From: CAVWDI01 sp963793095
GTDB lineage: Bacteria > Chloroflexota > Anaerolineae > Anaerolineales > UBA4823
Reading direction: 5' to 3'
NCBI GenBank assembly: GCA_963793095.1
Contig: CAWBYY010000001.1
Coordinates: forward strand, 1 to 64,000
DNA: 64,000 bases
The notes under the pieces were generated by a model. It had not been told where the DNA came from and ran no database searches. It saw nothing but the letters and a program-made list of their open reading frames with translations. Position numbers and translations under genes: made by a program. Below are positions 1 through 8,862 of the stretch, piece after piece (position 1 is the first letter of the stretch; each line of letters starts with the position of its first letter).

Positions 1-150
1 GATTGCGACCGGCCCGCTTTGAGACCTCAGCAGGGCCGCGCCCAGAAGCGCCAGCAGGGCGAGCAGCACAATCCAGATCCCTGCTCTGCCCCAGGGGCTT
101 TTCTTATTTACGGTTTCAACCGGCTGGTTTTCAGGCTGTTCGAATACCAT
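1..150 (-). CDS. N-terminus of membrane-anchored protein, possibly CcmG/ResA thioredoxin (partial)
   Basis: Only the first 50 codons are in the window; the gene runs off the left edge. The ATG at 150 follows the ccmH stop by 19 bases. The visible part is a short polar, acidic N-terminus (MVFEQPENQ) followed by one hydrophobic segment (about residues 23-42) and RSQSGP, the layout of a periplasmic protein held by an N-terminal anchor. Its position directly after ccmF and ccmH suggests the thiol-disulfide oxidoreductase CcmG/ResA, which reduces apocytochrome cysteines, but no catalytic CXXC lies inside the window. The function is inferred from context only. Confidence 0.5.
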   Translation of the reverse strand, partial: MVFEQPENQPVETVNKKSPWGRAGIWIVLLALLALLGAALLRSQSGPVAI

Positions 151-169
151 ATATGATCCATCCTGGCTG

Positions 170-699
170 TTAAAATTCCCTCAATTCGTCTTCCAGGCGC
201 CGGATATATTCATCGTCCTGGAGGCGGTTCTCCTCAGGAGGTTCTACATCAGGCGAACTTTTCCTCCAGGAGACAAACGCCCTGTAAAGAATCACCACAC
301 CGCCGGCAAACAGCAGCGGGGGAATGATATACACGAGAAGGTTAACACCGCGTGCGGCGGGGCAGCCAGAACCCGGTCGCCGTACTGCTCAGAAAAATAA
401 CTTTTTATCTGTTCTTCATCCCAGCCCAGGGCAAGCTTATCGTAAATCAACTGGCGCCATTCCTCACAGGCCTGGGTCGGGCAAACATCCAGAGGGGTGT
501 TCTCGCATACCGGGCAGTAAAGCTCTTTTGCGATGGCGTTTACTTCATCATCACTTGGCGGATCTGGATTGACTTCCTGGGCGGAAACAGTCCGGATGCT
601 GATGGAGGCCAGCAGAAGTATTAAAATAAAAACCAGAGACCTGATAATTGTTCCGGGGACGCCAAAGGGGATCTGGAGATTTATTCGGATGCGGTTCAA
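170..699 (-). CDS. ccmH: Cytochrome c maturation protein CcmH (frameshifted near 347)
   Basis: CcmH handles the cysteine pair of apocytochromes before haem ligation, outside the membrane. The protein has a signal or anchor segment (IIRSLVFILILLLASISI), then a CcmH head with CPVCENTPLDVCPTQAC and a conserved EEWR/LGWDEEQIKSYFSEQYGDRVL stretch. After 'GDRVLAAPP' the reading frame shifts by one base (about 345-350) into GVNLLVYIIPPLLFAGGVVILYRA, a second membrane helix, and an acidic tail ending at the TAA at 170. The TTG start at 699 was chosen because it has a GAGGATAA-type ribosome site and lies 7 bases after the ccmF stop. The shift is probably a sequence error, since both halves are well conserved. 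Confidence 0.8.
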
Positions 700-706
700 A
701 TTATCC

Positions 707-2773
707 TCAAGCTTCCGCGGCTGCAAGGGAGGTTTCAGCTTTGCGGGAGGGGATTGTAATCTGCTCCCTTTCCGGCCAGGCTGCCACCAGTGTACCCAGG
801 ATAAAAACAAAGCCTCCCAACCACAGCCAGTTGACCAGCGGGTTATGGTAGATCTTAAAAGTGGCGCTGTTGGCTGAGACCGGCTGCCAGTCGACCAGCA
901 GGACGTACAGGTCTTCCTCCCATGTACTGCGCACGCCGGGGATTGTCATCGGCTGCTGGGAGTCATAGATAAAAATCCCGCCGGGGGTAAAGGTCGCCGA
1001 GGTAACGCACGCTCATCACTAACCCCAATGACCGCCCGGGCGACGTTGCGCCCGTCATCGCTGTCGAAAACCGCCAGGGACTGGAAGGAGATTGTGTAAT
1101 CACCAAGAGTCAGGGAATCTCCCTGGGCGAGGGTTCCCTGGGTTTCAGTCTGGAAGAGTTCAATCCCGATGATCCCGATCGCCATGAGCACCACACCCAG
1201 GTGGATGATATACCCGCCGTAGCGCCGGCGGTTGCGGCCTGCCAGTCGCCAGAGGGCAGTCGCCAGGTTTTCTTTAGCCCGTCTCCGGCGCGCCAGCGCC
1301 GCCCGCCAGAATTCGTGCAGGGTTACAAAAGCAACAAAGGCTGCCAGCCAGAATCCCAGCAGCGCTGCCGGCTGGTTTATCCCGCGAATGAAGGCAAAAA
1401 CAGGGACAACAATGGATAAGAGTGCCGGTTTCCAGGCTGCCCGTCCGAGGGTTTTAAAAGTGGAGTGGCGCCATGCTGCCAGGGGGGCGATCCCCATCAG
1501 CAGCAGCAAGCCGGCAAATAAAGGCGCGGTAGCCCGTTCATAGAAGGGCGGTCCCACTGTAACCTTCTGTCCGGTCACGATCTCTGAGATCAAGGGGAAG
1601 ATCACACCCCAGAAGCATACAACCAGGATTCCCATAAAAAGCAGGTTATTTAAAAGGAAGAGCGCCTCGCGTGAGAGCAGGGAGGACATCTCGCCTTCCG
1701 CCTTCAGGTCTTCCCAGCGCCCAAGCAGCAGGGAAAGGGAGACGATGAAGGTGAAGCCGATAAAGGCGAAGAAGAGCGGTCCGATTGCGCTCTGGGCGAA
1801 GGCGTGTACAGAAGAGAGCACTCCTGAGCGTGTCAGAAATGTCCCGAAAATTACCAGGGAGTAGGTCAGGATGATTAACACCATATTCCAGCGTTTCAGC
1901 ATGCCGCGTTTTTCCTGGATCATTACGGAATGCAGGAAGGCTGTCCCGGTCAGCCAGGGCATGAATGCGGCGATCTCGACCGGGTCCCAGCCCCAGTATC
2001 CTCCCCAACCAAGCACATCATAAGCCCAGCGGCCTCCCAGCAGCAGGCCCAGGGACAGAAACAGCCATGCAACCAGGGTCCAGCGGCGGGTGATGCGGAT
2101 CCAGCGGTCATCGGTGCGCCCGGTGATCAAAGCCGCGATGCGCGAACGCAAAGGGTATAACAAATGAAACAAATCCCAGGTAGAGCATCGGGGGATGGAT
2201 GATCATCCCGGGGTGCCTGAGCAGCGGGTTGAGACCGGAGCCATCGCGGGCGGTAAACAGGGCGCTCCCCACGGGCTGCAGCATGGCGGCAGTGATATCC
2301 CCACCCGGCAAGCGCCAGAAGCGGTTGAAAGGGTTTTCAAAGAATACAACCAGGATCAGGAAGAAAGCCAGAGTGACCAGCGAAACGACGATAACCCAGG
2401 GCAGGAACTCCCGATCGCGATCCCATTTTCGCAAAGTAACCGCAGTGGCGAAACCAGCCAGAAGCCAGGACCAGAATAACAACGAGCCTGATTGTCCGCC
2501 CCAGAGAGCGGTGACGCGCAGGTAAACCGGCATGGCGCTGCTGGTTACAGACTGGACGAATTCATGCTCATATCTTCCCGAAACAAGCAGGTATATAAGG
2601 ATAACGGAGGATATGGTTATTAGCGGGAAAGTGAGCAGCATCGATAAACGGGCGCTCTCAATCCAGCGCGAGTCGTTTTTCCGGGCTCCAAGAAACGCCG
2701 CAACGATCCCGTAGAAGGAAATCAGGAGCGTGATTAAGAGTACACCAAAACCAAGATTGGCAAGCATTCGCAA
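707..2773 (-). CDS. ccmF: Cytochrome c haem lyase subunit CcmF (two frameshifts)
   Basis: CcmF is the large membrane component of the system I haem ligation complex. The tryptophan-rich haem-handling motif is visible as WGGYWGWDPVEIAAFMPWL, with HPGMIIHPPMLYLGFV upstream and RYGGYIIHLGVVLMAIGI downstream, and many membrane segments throughout. Three overlapping open pieces make one protein: 2773 to about 2140, about 2150 to about 1005, then to the TGA at 707. The shifts fall near 2140-2155 (PFAFA into IAALITGRT) and near 1000-1010 (GVSDER into VTSATFTPGGIFIYDS). Joined length is close to 690 residues, normal for CcmF. Because the family is essential for the many cytochromes nearby, I regard the gene as intact in the organism. 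Confidence 0.85.
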
Positions 2774-2826
2774 GAACCTGTAATTATGGATTATTTCCGG
2801 TGGTTATCGGACCTGGCAGTGCGTTA

Positions 2827-3336
2827 TCAGCCAGCCTGCTCCGGAACCGCTTCTTCATATTTTGTGGGACATTTCAGCAGCAGTTCATCGGCGTAAAAAA
2901 TCCCGTCCTCGCCAAGCTGACCGGTCATAATCGCCTGGGCTTCATGGCGCAGAAGGTCGGGTTTGGCTCCGTTATAAACCACCTGGAGCCGGCTGCGTTC
3001 GGGGTCGTTAACTGCATCATAGAGCGCCTTCGCCAGACCGCCCTGGGCTTCGATCTCTTTGTTATCCCCTGGCACATGGGCTACCATAAAAGATAAGTTC
3101 AGGGTTTGGGGATCGTAATCGATTGTATCGCCAATCACCGCGCCCGAAATGCGCAGTTCACGGCCAGTCACGCTGGCTGCTCTGGCATCCAGTTCATTAA
3201 TGGTATAGAAGTACTGCGCTCCAGCCTGGGTCGAACTGACAATCAGATAAATGACAGCTGCGACGATTAACGCTCCCCCGACGATAAACTTCATTTTCCC
3301 GGCTCTGCCTGGTTGCGGCGATGTTGACTCCTCCAT
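2827..3336 (-). CDS. ccmE: Cytochrome c maturation haem chaperone CcmE, CXXXY type
   Basis: CcmE carries haem covalently to CcmF. The 169-residue protein has a polar N-terminus, one membrane helix (about 16-35) and an OB-fold domain (YFYTINELDARAASVTGRELRISGAV...). The usual haem-binding HXXXY motif near the C-terminus is replaced by CPTKY, with Cys156 and Tyr160, the CXXXY form known from some sulfate reducers and archaea (often called system I*). It is the first gene of the minus-strand ccm group and lies 53 bases before ccmF. ccmA, ccmB and ccmC are not in the window. Confidence 0.88.
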   Translation of the reverse strand: MEESTSPQPGRAGKMKFIVGGALIVAAVIYLIVSSTQAGAQYFYTINELDARAASVTGRELRISGAVIGDTIDYDPQTLNLSFMVAHVPGDNKEIEAQGGLAKALYDAVNDPERSRLQVVYNGAKPDLLRHEAQAIMTGQLGEDGIFYADELLLKCPTKYEEAVPEQAG

Positions 3337-3916
3337 TCTGTTCTCCTTCAGTGTTCGTGAAAAAATTTTGGAAAATCAGACTTGCCTGGCAGCAAGTGGT
3401 CTAGAAATGAGTATACTTAAAAGTGCCCAGATGGAAAATACAAAAAAGGACTGGCTTGCTGTATTAGCCTGATTCTGCCAATGGAATTCTGTCACACCAA
3501 GATTAAACAAACCTGAGTTTGTGAAAAAGGTTAAATTAGAATGTAATTTGGATTAAAACCTATGCCAGCTGGAAGTTTCGGATAACCGGACCAGGTTTTG
3601 CGTGATTTCGAATTGGGAAAAATGTTGACCTAATTTTAATAAATAGATGGGCATAAATTCCTCTTCCGGTGAATTTAAGGAAACTTGATCCGTCTGGCAA
3701 AAAAATTGAAAATCGATACGAAAAATTTTGGAAAAGCTATAATAAAAATAACTTCGAAGATATTAGTAAGTTCTCATATATAGTGTAAAATAGGTTCAGT
3801 GCAAAAAAGGATAAAAAGGTTATTGAGAATTAATATAACCAATTTACCGGCAACTGTTATGGCACTGGCAAGTGGAGTTAATATCTCGCATCACAGCTTT
3901 TTAACTGGAGACATAT
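3337..3916. other. AT-rich divergent intergenic region
   Basis: This 580-base region separates ccmE (minus) from the octahaem lipoprotein gene (plus), so it should hold promoters in both directions. It is much richer in A and T than the genes beside it. An exact 15-base repeat, AAAAATTTTGGAAAA, occurs at 3361-3375 and 3721-3735, one copy near each divergent gene. I see no convincing paired -35/-10 boxes; a TATAAT-like hexamer sits at about 3738. No credible gene is present. Confidence 0.5.
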
Positions 3917-5167
3917 ATGCGAATGCGATATTTTACTGTTGGAATTTTTCTGTTAGCTTTTGTGGTACTGGCAGCATGCGCTGGACCTGAGGGAGAGCAA
4001 GGCCCTCCCGGGCCTGCTGGACCTCCCGGACCGGAAGGTCCCCAGGGCCCGATTGGTCTTCAGGGTCAAACGGGTGAGATCGCAGAAGCCGGCCCTTCCG
4101 GCGCTGATTACACCGGCTCTGAGGTCTGCGCCGGCTGCCACCAGGAAATTTACGATGCATTTATAAATTCCGGACATGCCTGGCAGCTGAATAAAGTGGT
4201 GGATGGAACGCCGCCGGAATTACCGTTCACAGAAGTCGCCGACCCGCCTGAGGGATACGGCTGGGAAGATATCCTGTATGTGATTGGCGGGTATAACTGG
4301 AAAGCCAGGTTTGTTGACAAAGAAGGATATATTATCACCGGCGCTCCCGGAGAAAGCGGGAGTCCGGAGTATCCCAACCAGTACAATTTCGCCAACCAGC
4401 TTCTGGGTAAAAATGCAGGCTGGGTGAATTTTCACTCCGGGGAGGCCGGCCTGGCTTACGACTGCGGAGCTTGCCACACCACAGGTTTCAACCCGCGCGG
4501 CAGCCAGGATGACCTGCCGGGGCTGGTTGGGACCTGGGCAGAGGACGGAATCGCCTGTGAAGAATGCCATGGTCCCGGGAGCCTGCACATCCAGGATCCG
4601 GCCGGAATCGGGATGAAAGTCGAAAGGGACCGGGAGGAATGCGGCGCCTGCCACCGCTCCGGGGATTCTGGACAGGTAAATGCTGAGGGAGGTTTTATAT
4701 TCCATCAGGACCAGTATCAGGATCTATACCAGAGCAAACATCTGACCCTCGACTGTGTGACCTGCCATGACCCGCACGCTGGAGTGGTACAGCTGCGCGC
4801 AGCAGGTGAGCCTGCCACCAGAACCCTTTGTATAGACTGCCATTTTAAAGAGGATAAGAACCAGAAAAACAGCAAGCATCTCAGTCTGGGGGTTTCCTGT
4901 ATCCAGTGTCATATGCCGCGCCTGATTCAGAGCGCCTGGGGAGTCTCAGAGCGGTTCACTGCTGATATCCGCACCCATGTTGTGGCAATTGATCCCGAAC
5001 AGGTAGCGCAATTCTCCGAAGATGGGACTACTGCATATTCCCAGATCAGCCTGGATTTTGCCTGCAGGCAATGCCATATTAGTAACACAGCCCTGGCACT
5101 GGACGATGAAACCCTGAAAAATGCTGCCCGGGAATACCATACGTCTTCTATTTTGATAGAAGAGTAG
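3917..5167 (+). CDS. Octahaem cytochrome c lipoprotein with collagen-like stalk
   Basis: The N-terminus is a lipoprotein signal ending in VVLAAC. Directly after the lipidated cysteine come about 13 Gly-X-X triplets rich in proline (GPPGPAGPPGPEGPQGPIG), a collagen-like stalk rarely seen on cytochromes. The rest carries eight CXXCH haem sites: CAGCH, CGACH, CEECH, CGACH, CVTCH, CIDCH, CIQCH and CRQCH, with patterns (TTGFNPRG, ACEECHGPGS) like the cytochrome c554 family. The protein probably sits on the outer face of the membrane, held away from it by a trimerising stalk, and passes electrons. No catalytic partner is encoded within it. A strong terminator follows, so it forms its own transcription unit. 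Confidence 0.85.
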   Translation: MRMRYFTVGIFLLAFVVLAACAGPEGEQGPPGPAGPPGPEGPQGPIGLQGQTGEIAEAGPSGADYTGSEVCAGCHQEIYDAFINSGHAWQLNKVVDGTPPELPFTEVADPPEGYGWEDILYVIGGYNWKARFVDKEGYIITGAPGESGSPEYPNQYNFANQLLGKNAGWVNFHSGEAGLAYDCGACHTTGFNPRGSQDDLPGLVGTWAEDGIACEECHGPGSLHIQDPAGIGMKVERDREECGACHRSGDSGQVNAEGGFIFHQDQYQDLYQSKHLTLDCVTCHDPHAGVVQLRAAGEPATRTLCIDCHFKEDKNQKNSKHLSLGVSCIQCHMPRLIQSAWGVSERFTADIRTHVVAIDPEQVAQFSEDGTTAYSQISLDFACRQCHISNTALALDDETLKNAAREYHTSSILIEE

Positions 5168-5200
5168 AGCCGGAAAAATCACCTGTTTTATAGAACTGTT

Positions 5201-5239
5201 GAGCCGGTCTGAAATCCTGATTTCAACTGGCTCATTTTA
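5201..5239 (+). terminator. Rho-independent terminator
   Basis: The arms GAGCCGGT and ACTGGCTC (one G-T pair) enclose a second perfect stem, TGAAATC/GATTTCA, giving a hairpin of about 15 pairs followed by ATTTTAT. It lies 33 bases after the stop of the octahaem lipoprotein gene. Confidence 0.8.
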
Positions 5240-5439
5240 TAGGTATTGGTAATACAAATAGATAAATAATTGTAATCTTTATAGGATATGTCTTATTTTT
5301 ATTACTTCTATCTAAGCGGTTAAATGACATTATTTACTACAAATTTTGAAGAAAAAGACCTAAAATCTTGAAATATTATGAAGGTCAGATTGCGACCAAG
5401 CCCATTTTGATGGAGACATCCCAGAAAGGGAGTATGCAT

Positions 5440-6465
5440 ATGTACTTTTCAAATTCGAAACGCAGAGGGACAGCATTGGTGGTATTTATTCTGGTATTCT
5501 GCCTGTTTATGGCGGCAGGGCTGATGCTGGACAGTCCGGTTGGCGTAATCGCCGCCCCGCCTGATAAACCCCAGGAGCAGGAAAGCGGGTATGCAGGTTC
5601 CGAATCCTGTGCGAAATGCCACGAGAAAATCCATTCGGAATGGGAGGATACGCTGCATGCCAACGCATTTTCCTCACCCATATTCCAGCGGGATTGGCAT
5701 GAATTAAGCGATCAGACCAGCTGCCTAGAATGCCATACAACCGGGTATAACCCCCAGTCGAAGGGTTATGCGGAGGAAGGGGTGGCTTGTGAAGCCTGCC
5801 ATGGTCCCTTTCAACCGACTCACCCTGCGGAACCGATGCCGGTGACGCCGAACGCAGAACTGTGCAAAACCTGCCATCAAACGACGACAGATGAATGGAT
5901 GGCGAGCGTGCACGGCCAGGAGGAGATTTTCTGCGAGGCCTGCCACAACCCGCACTCGCAAACCCCGATGGCGGATTCAGTCACAGGCCTGTGTACAAAC
6001 TGCCACAAGGAGCGCGGCGATTCTTTCACCCACGGAACGCATGCAAACGCAGGACTCGAATGCAGCAACTGCCATATGTATACTGCTCCCCGGACTGAAG
6101 ACCCGATTATGGGACTTGTCCCAACCGGGCATACATTTTCGGTCGGTTCGGATGCGTGTGTGGGCTGTCACCAGGATACTGTCCACACCCGGGATGAATT
6201 GATCAAAATCAGCGGAGGTGAGCTGATTGAACAAGAGGTGACTCTTGAAGACCTGGAACAGATTGTCACGGACCAGGACCAAAAAATCACCAGCCTCGAA
6301 GCGCAGAATAACGTGCGCCTGTACTCCGGTTTAATCCAGGGCGCGATTGTTGGCCTGGTCGTTGGGGGTACAGCAGCCTGGGTGGTCAGCCGCCGGATCG
6401 AAGTGGTTGAAGTAGAGGATGATGAAGAGGAAGAGGGTCAGGATGAGCGAAAAGAAGAAGAGTAA
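5440..6465 (+). CDS. Octahaem cytochrome c, membrane-anchored at both ends
   Basis: The N-terminal hydrophobic segment (TALVVFILVFCLFMAAGLML) is a signal or anchor. Eight CXXCH sites follow (CAKCH, CLECH, CEACH, CKTCH, CEACH, CTNCH, CSNCH, CVGCH), then a short predicted coiled coil (EQEVTLEDLEQIVTDQDQ), a membrane helix (GLIQGAIVGLVVGGTAAWVV) and a charged acidic/basic tail. The ATG at 5440 (or 5434) was chosen because of the AAAGGGAG ribosome site just upstream; the open frame extends further but has no signal there. The gene overlaps the next by 23 bases, so it should be the cytochrome subunit of the ferredoxin/NrfD complex that follows. Confidence 0.85.
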   Translation: MYFSNSKRRGTALVVFILVFCLFMAAGLMLDSPVGVIAAPPDKPQEQESGYAGSESCAKCHEKIHSEWEDTLHANAFSSPIFQRDWHELSDQTSCLECHTTGYNPQSKGYAEEGVACEACHGPFQPTHPAEPMPVTPNAELCKTCHQTTTDEWMASVHGQEEIFCEACHNPHSQTPMADSVTGLCTNCHKERGDSFTHGTHANAGLECSNCHMYTAPRTEDPIMGLVPTGHTFSVGSDACVGCHQDTVHTRDELIKISGGELIEQEVTLEDLEQIVTDQDQKITSLEAQNNVRLYSGLIQGAIVGLVVGGTAAWVVSRRIEVVEVEDDEEEEGQDERKEEE

Positions 6466-7288
6466 GAGGAAAGAGGTCAAGGTCAATCTTACCCGCCGCG
6501 ATATCCTCACTGTCGGAGTGGCTGCAGCTGGTTCAGCGATAGTCGCCCCGCTGGTTACATCCGGACCGCTCTCGCCGTTCAGTGGATTAAAACAGCAGAT
6601 TATTGAGGGAAAGGAAAGCGGGCATGAGGAGCACGAACACGGCGAGCACCACTGGGGAATGGTAATTGACCTGGACCGCTGTATTGGCTGCGAGTACTGC
6701 CTTAGGGCATGCTCGGCGGTGAATGATGTTAACCCGGAAGAGCCCTGGAATATTGTTGTGGAAGAAGCGACCACTTCCGGGGACCCATTCTTTTTCAGCC
6801 GCCCCTGCCTGCACTGCCAGCACGCACCCTGTGTGGAGGTTTGCCCGGTGAAAGCCACGTACCACAGGGAGGATGGGCTGGTGGTGATGGATTATGACCG
6901 CTGCATCGGATGCCGCTATTGCGAAGTAGCCTGCCCATATGATGCCCGCAGGTTCAACTGGGAAGCGCCCTTATACGAAAACCCTTATGTTCCGACCTGG
7001 GGCGTACCCGAAGTAGACCGGCGGCCCAGAGGGGTGGTCGAAAAGTGCACATTCTGCATTCACCGGATTGATAATGGATTGGAAGCCGGGAACCTGCCCG
7101 GAGTGGATTATGAGGCTACCCCGGCCTGTGTAAATATTTGTCCGGTCAAAGCCAGGATCTTTGGCAACCTGAATGACCCTGAATCTGAAATATCCAAACT
7201 ACTGGATAATAATCCTACCATCCGTCTGCGGGAGGACCTGGGCACAGACCCAAGCGTTTATTACATCCCGCCCAAGGAGGGATTGTAA
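6443..7288 (+). CDS. NrfC-like 4Fe-4S ferredoxin subunit with Tat signal
   Basis: This is the electron-transfer subunit of a membrane quinone oxidoreductase. A Tat-type signal (LTRRDILTVGVAAAGSAIVAP) precedes a DMSO reductase beta/NrfC-type ferredoxin with four cysteine groups: CIGCEYCLRAC, CLHCQHAPCVEVCP, CIGCRYCEVACP, and CTFC paired with CVNICP, enough for four cubane clusters. The start at 6443 has an AGGAAGAGGG ribosome site and gives the Tat motif at a normal distance; ATG codons at 6419 and 6422 are alternatives. A His/Glu-rich segment (HEEHEHGEHH) lies just before the first cluster. It would relay electrons between the NrfD-like subunit and the octahaem subunit. Confidence 0.9.
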   Translation: MSEKKKSKRKEVKVNLTRRDILTVGVAAAGSAIVAPLVTSGPLSPFSGLKQQIIEGKESGHEEHEHGEHHWGMVIDLDRCIGCEYCLRACSAVNDVNPEEPWNIVVEEATTSGDPFFFSRPCLHCQHAPCVEVCPVKATYHREDGLVVMDYDRCIGCRYCEVACPYDARRFNWEAPLYENPYVPTWGVPEVDRRPRGVVEKCTFCIHRIDNGLEAGNLPGVDYEATPACVNICPVKARIFGNLNDPESEISKLLDNNPTIRLREDLGTDPSVYYIPPKEGL

Positions 7289-7290
7289 AA

Positions 7291-8517
7291 ATGTCAGAAA
7301 CAACGCATCCCGAGAAGAAATCCGGTACCAACCGGAGTTATATCATCTGGCTGGCTTTGATTGGAATCCTGATCCTGATAGGTTTGATCTCAGCGGTGTT
7401 GGTTTTCTGGAAAGGGCTGACACTGACCAATATGTCCGACACCGTTCCGTGGGGGTTATGGATAACAATCGACCTTTCTGCGATTGCCCTGGGAGCTGGC
7501 GCTTTCACTCTCTCGGCGATCGTGTATGTATTCGGAGTGGAATCGTTCCGGCCGATCCTGAGGCTGGCGGTATGGCTGGGATTTATCGGGTATACGTCTG
7601 CGCTGCTGACTCTGCTGCTTGATATTGGCCGGCCGGACCGGTTTTACCACCCCTGGATATACTGGAACGTGCATTCTGTTTTGTGGGAAATAACCTGGTG
7701 CATCACGATTTATCTGTCCATCCTGATCCTGGAATTCCTGCCGACCATTGCAGATGCCAGAATATTTAACCGATGGCCATGGTTCAAGCGGGGCGCAGCA
7801 GTTCTGCATAAGGCAACCCCAGCGCTGGCCTTGATTGGCCTGGGGATTTCCCTGCTGCACCAATCCTCCCTTGGGGCAGCCTATGGTATCGTCCGTTCGA
7901 GGGCGATCTGGTTCAAGCCCAGCATGCCTATTATGTTTATCGTATCCGCGGTCGCGGTTGGCCCGGCCCTTACGGTTGCGATCGCCTATATTTTGGAATG
8001 GGTGACTGGAAAGAGATCCATTCCCCAGAACGTCCTGGTGACAATTTTGAAATTCAGCGGATTTGGCCTGCTGGTCTATGGGTATATCAAAATGTGGGAT
8101 TATCTGGCGATTGCTTACTATGGAAACACCCAGGCTGTCACAGAATCACTCTCGCTTCTCAACCAGGCAACTCCCTATAATTTTACATTCTGGATTTTTG
8201 AAGTAGTGCTTGGGATAGTAATACCGGCGGTAATCTTCCTCTCCTCCCGCTTCAACCGCAATCCCGCGTTAGTAGTACTTGGGGCTTCTCTTGCAGTTGT
8301 AGGGATCATTGTCAACCGCTGGAATGTCACTGTATCGGGTTTGTTTATCCCGCTCGAATATTCCCCAGGGACATTGTACCGGCCGGAACCGGTGAGCTAT
8401 TTCCCCAACTCTATCGAGTGGGGAATCGCAATCGGCATCCTTGGCTATATGCTGCTGATGCTGACCCTGGGAGCAAGGTACTTACCACTGTTTAATAAGG
8501 AGCAATCTCACTCGTAA
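7291..8517 (+). CDS. NrfD/PsrC-type quinone-interacting membrane subunit
   Basis: A 408-residue polytopic protein with about ten hydrophobic segments and family patterns such as VPWGLWITIDLSAIALGAGAF, LDIGRPDRFYHPWIYWNVHSVLWE and LHQSSLGAAYG. NrfD/PsrC proteins carry no cofactor but bind menaquinone and anchor the ferredoxin subunit. The gene begins 3 bases after the ferredoxin gene, with a GGAGG ribosome site overlapping that gene's end. Together the three genes encode octahaem/ferredoxin/NrfD, without a molybdopterin catalytic subunit, so they probably exchange electrons between the quinone pool and outer cytochromes; the direction cannot be told. Confidence 0.9.
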   Translation: MSETTHPEKKSGTNRSYIIWLALIGILILIGLISAVLVFWKGLTLTNMSDTVPWGLWITIDLSAIALGAGAFTLSAIVYVFGVESFRPILRLAVWLGFIGYTSALLTLLLDIGRPDRFYHPWIYWNVHSVLWEITWCITIYLSILILEFLPTIADARIFNRWPWFKRGAAVLHKATPALALIGLGISLLHQSSLGAAYGIVRSRAIWFKPSMPIMFIVSAVAVGPALTVAIAYILEWVTGKRSIPQNVLVTILKFSGFGLLVYGYIKMWDYLAIAYYGNTQAVTESLSLLNQATPYNFTFWIFEVVLGIVIPAVIFLSSRFNRNPALVVLGASLAVVGIIVNRWNVTVSGLFIPLEYSPGTLYRPEPVSYFPNSIEWGIAIGILGYMLLMLTLGARYLPLFNKEQSHS

Positions 8518-8649
8518 TTCTCCGGATTATTAACAGCGGGGCCAGGGGAAGTGTGATTTTGCACTACCACTGGGGCAGCGCTTGAATATATATGTACCCT
8601 TGGACAATTATCGGCAACCATTCGGGATATACTTTAAGGAGGAGCTGTG

Positions 8650-8862
8650 ATGGATAAGACTTCAACATCTTTTGTTGTCGGACTGCTGTTCTTCCTGCGC
8701 TGCCTGTTGCCGCTGGTGATTATGCTGGGGGTATCCGCCATCTTAAGACGCCTTGGTTATATAAAAGGGCCTCCTTCCCGCCCACCGAACGATAAAAACC
8801 AGAACAGCGGGGAGGGCATAGAGAATTCCACTGAAGAAGGGCTCGTCCATGGAAATGTTTGA
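8650..8862 (+). CDS. Small single-pass membrane protein
   Basis: A 70-residue protein with one hydrophobic segment (VVGLLFFLRCLLPLVIMLGVSAIL) and a polar proline/asparagine-rich tail. The start is supported by AAGGAGGAG directly upstream (8637-8645); a GTG at 8647 is in frame as an alternative. Its 3' end overlaps the start of the nonahaem cytochrome gene by 14 bases, which implies translational coupling and a role as an accessory subunit. I do not recognise the family. Confidence 0.65.
   Translation: MDKTSTSFVVGLLFFLRCLLPLVIMLGVSAILRRLGYIKGPPSRPPNDKNQNSGEGIENSTEEGLVHGNV

Noticed and set aside
707..2773. ccmF as a decayed pseudogene
   Set aside because: All motifs are conserved and only single-base shifts occur, as in many other genes of the window; functional cytochromes next door require CcmF.
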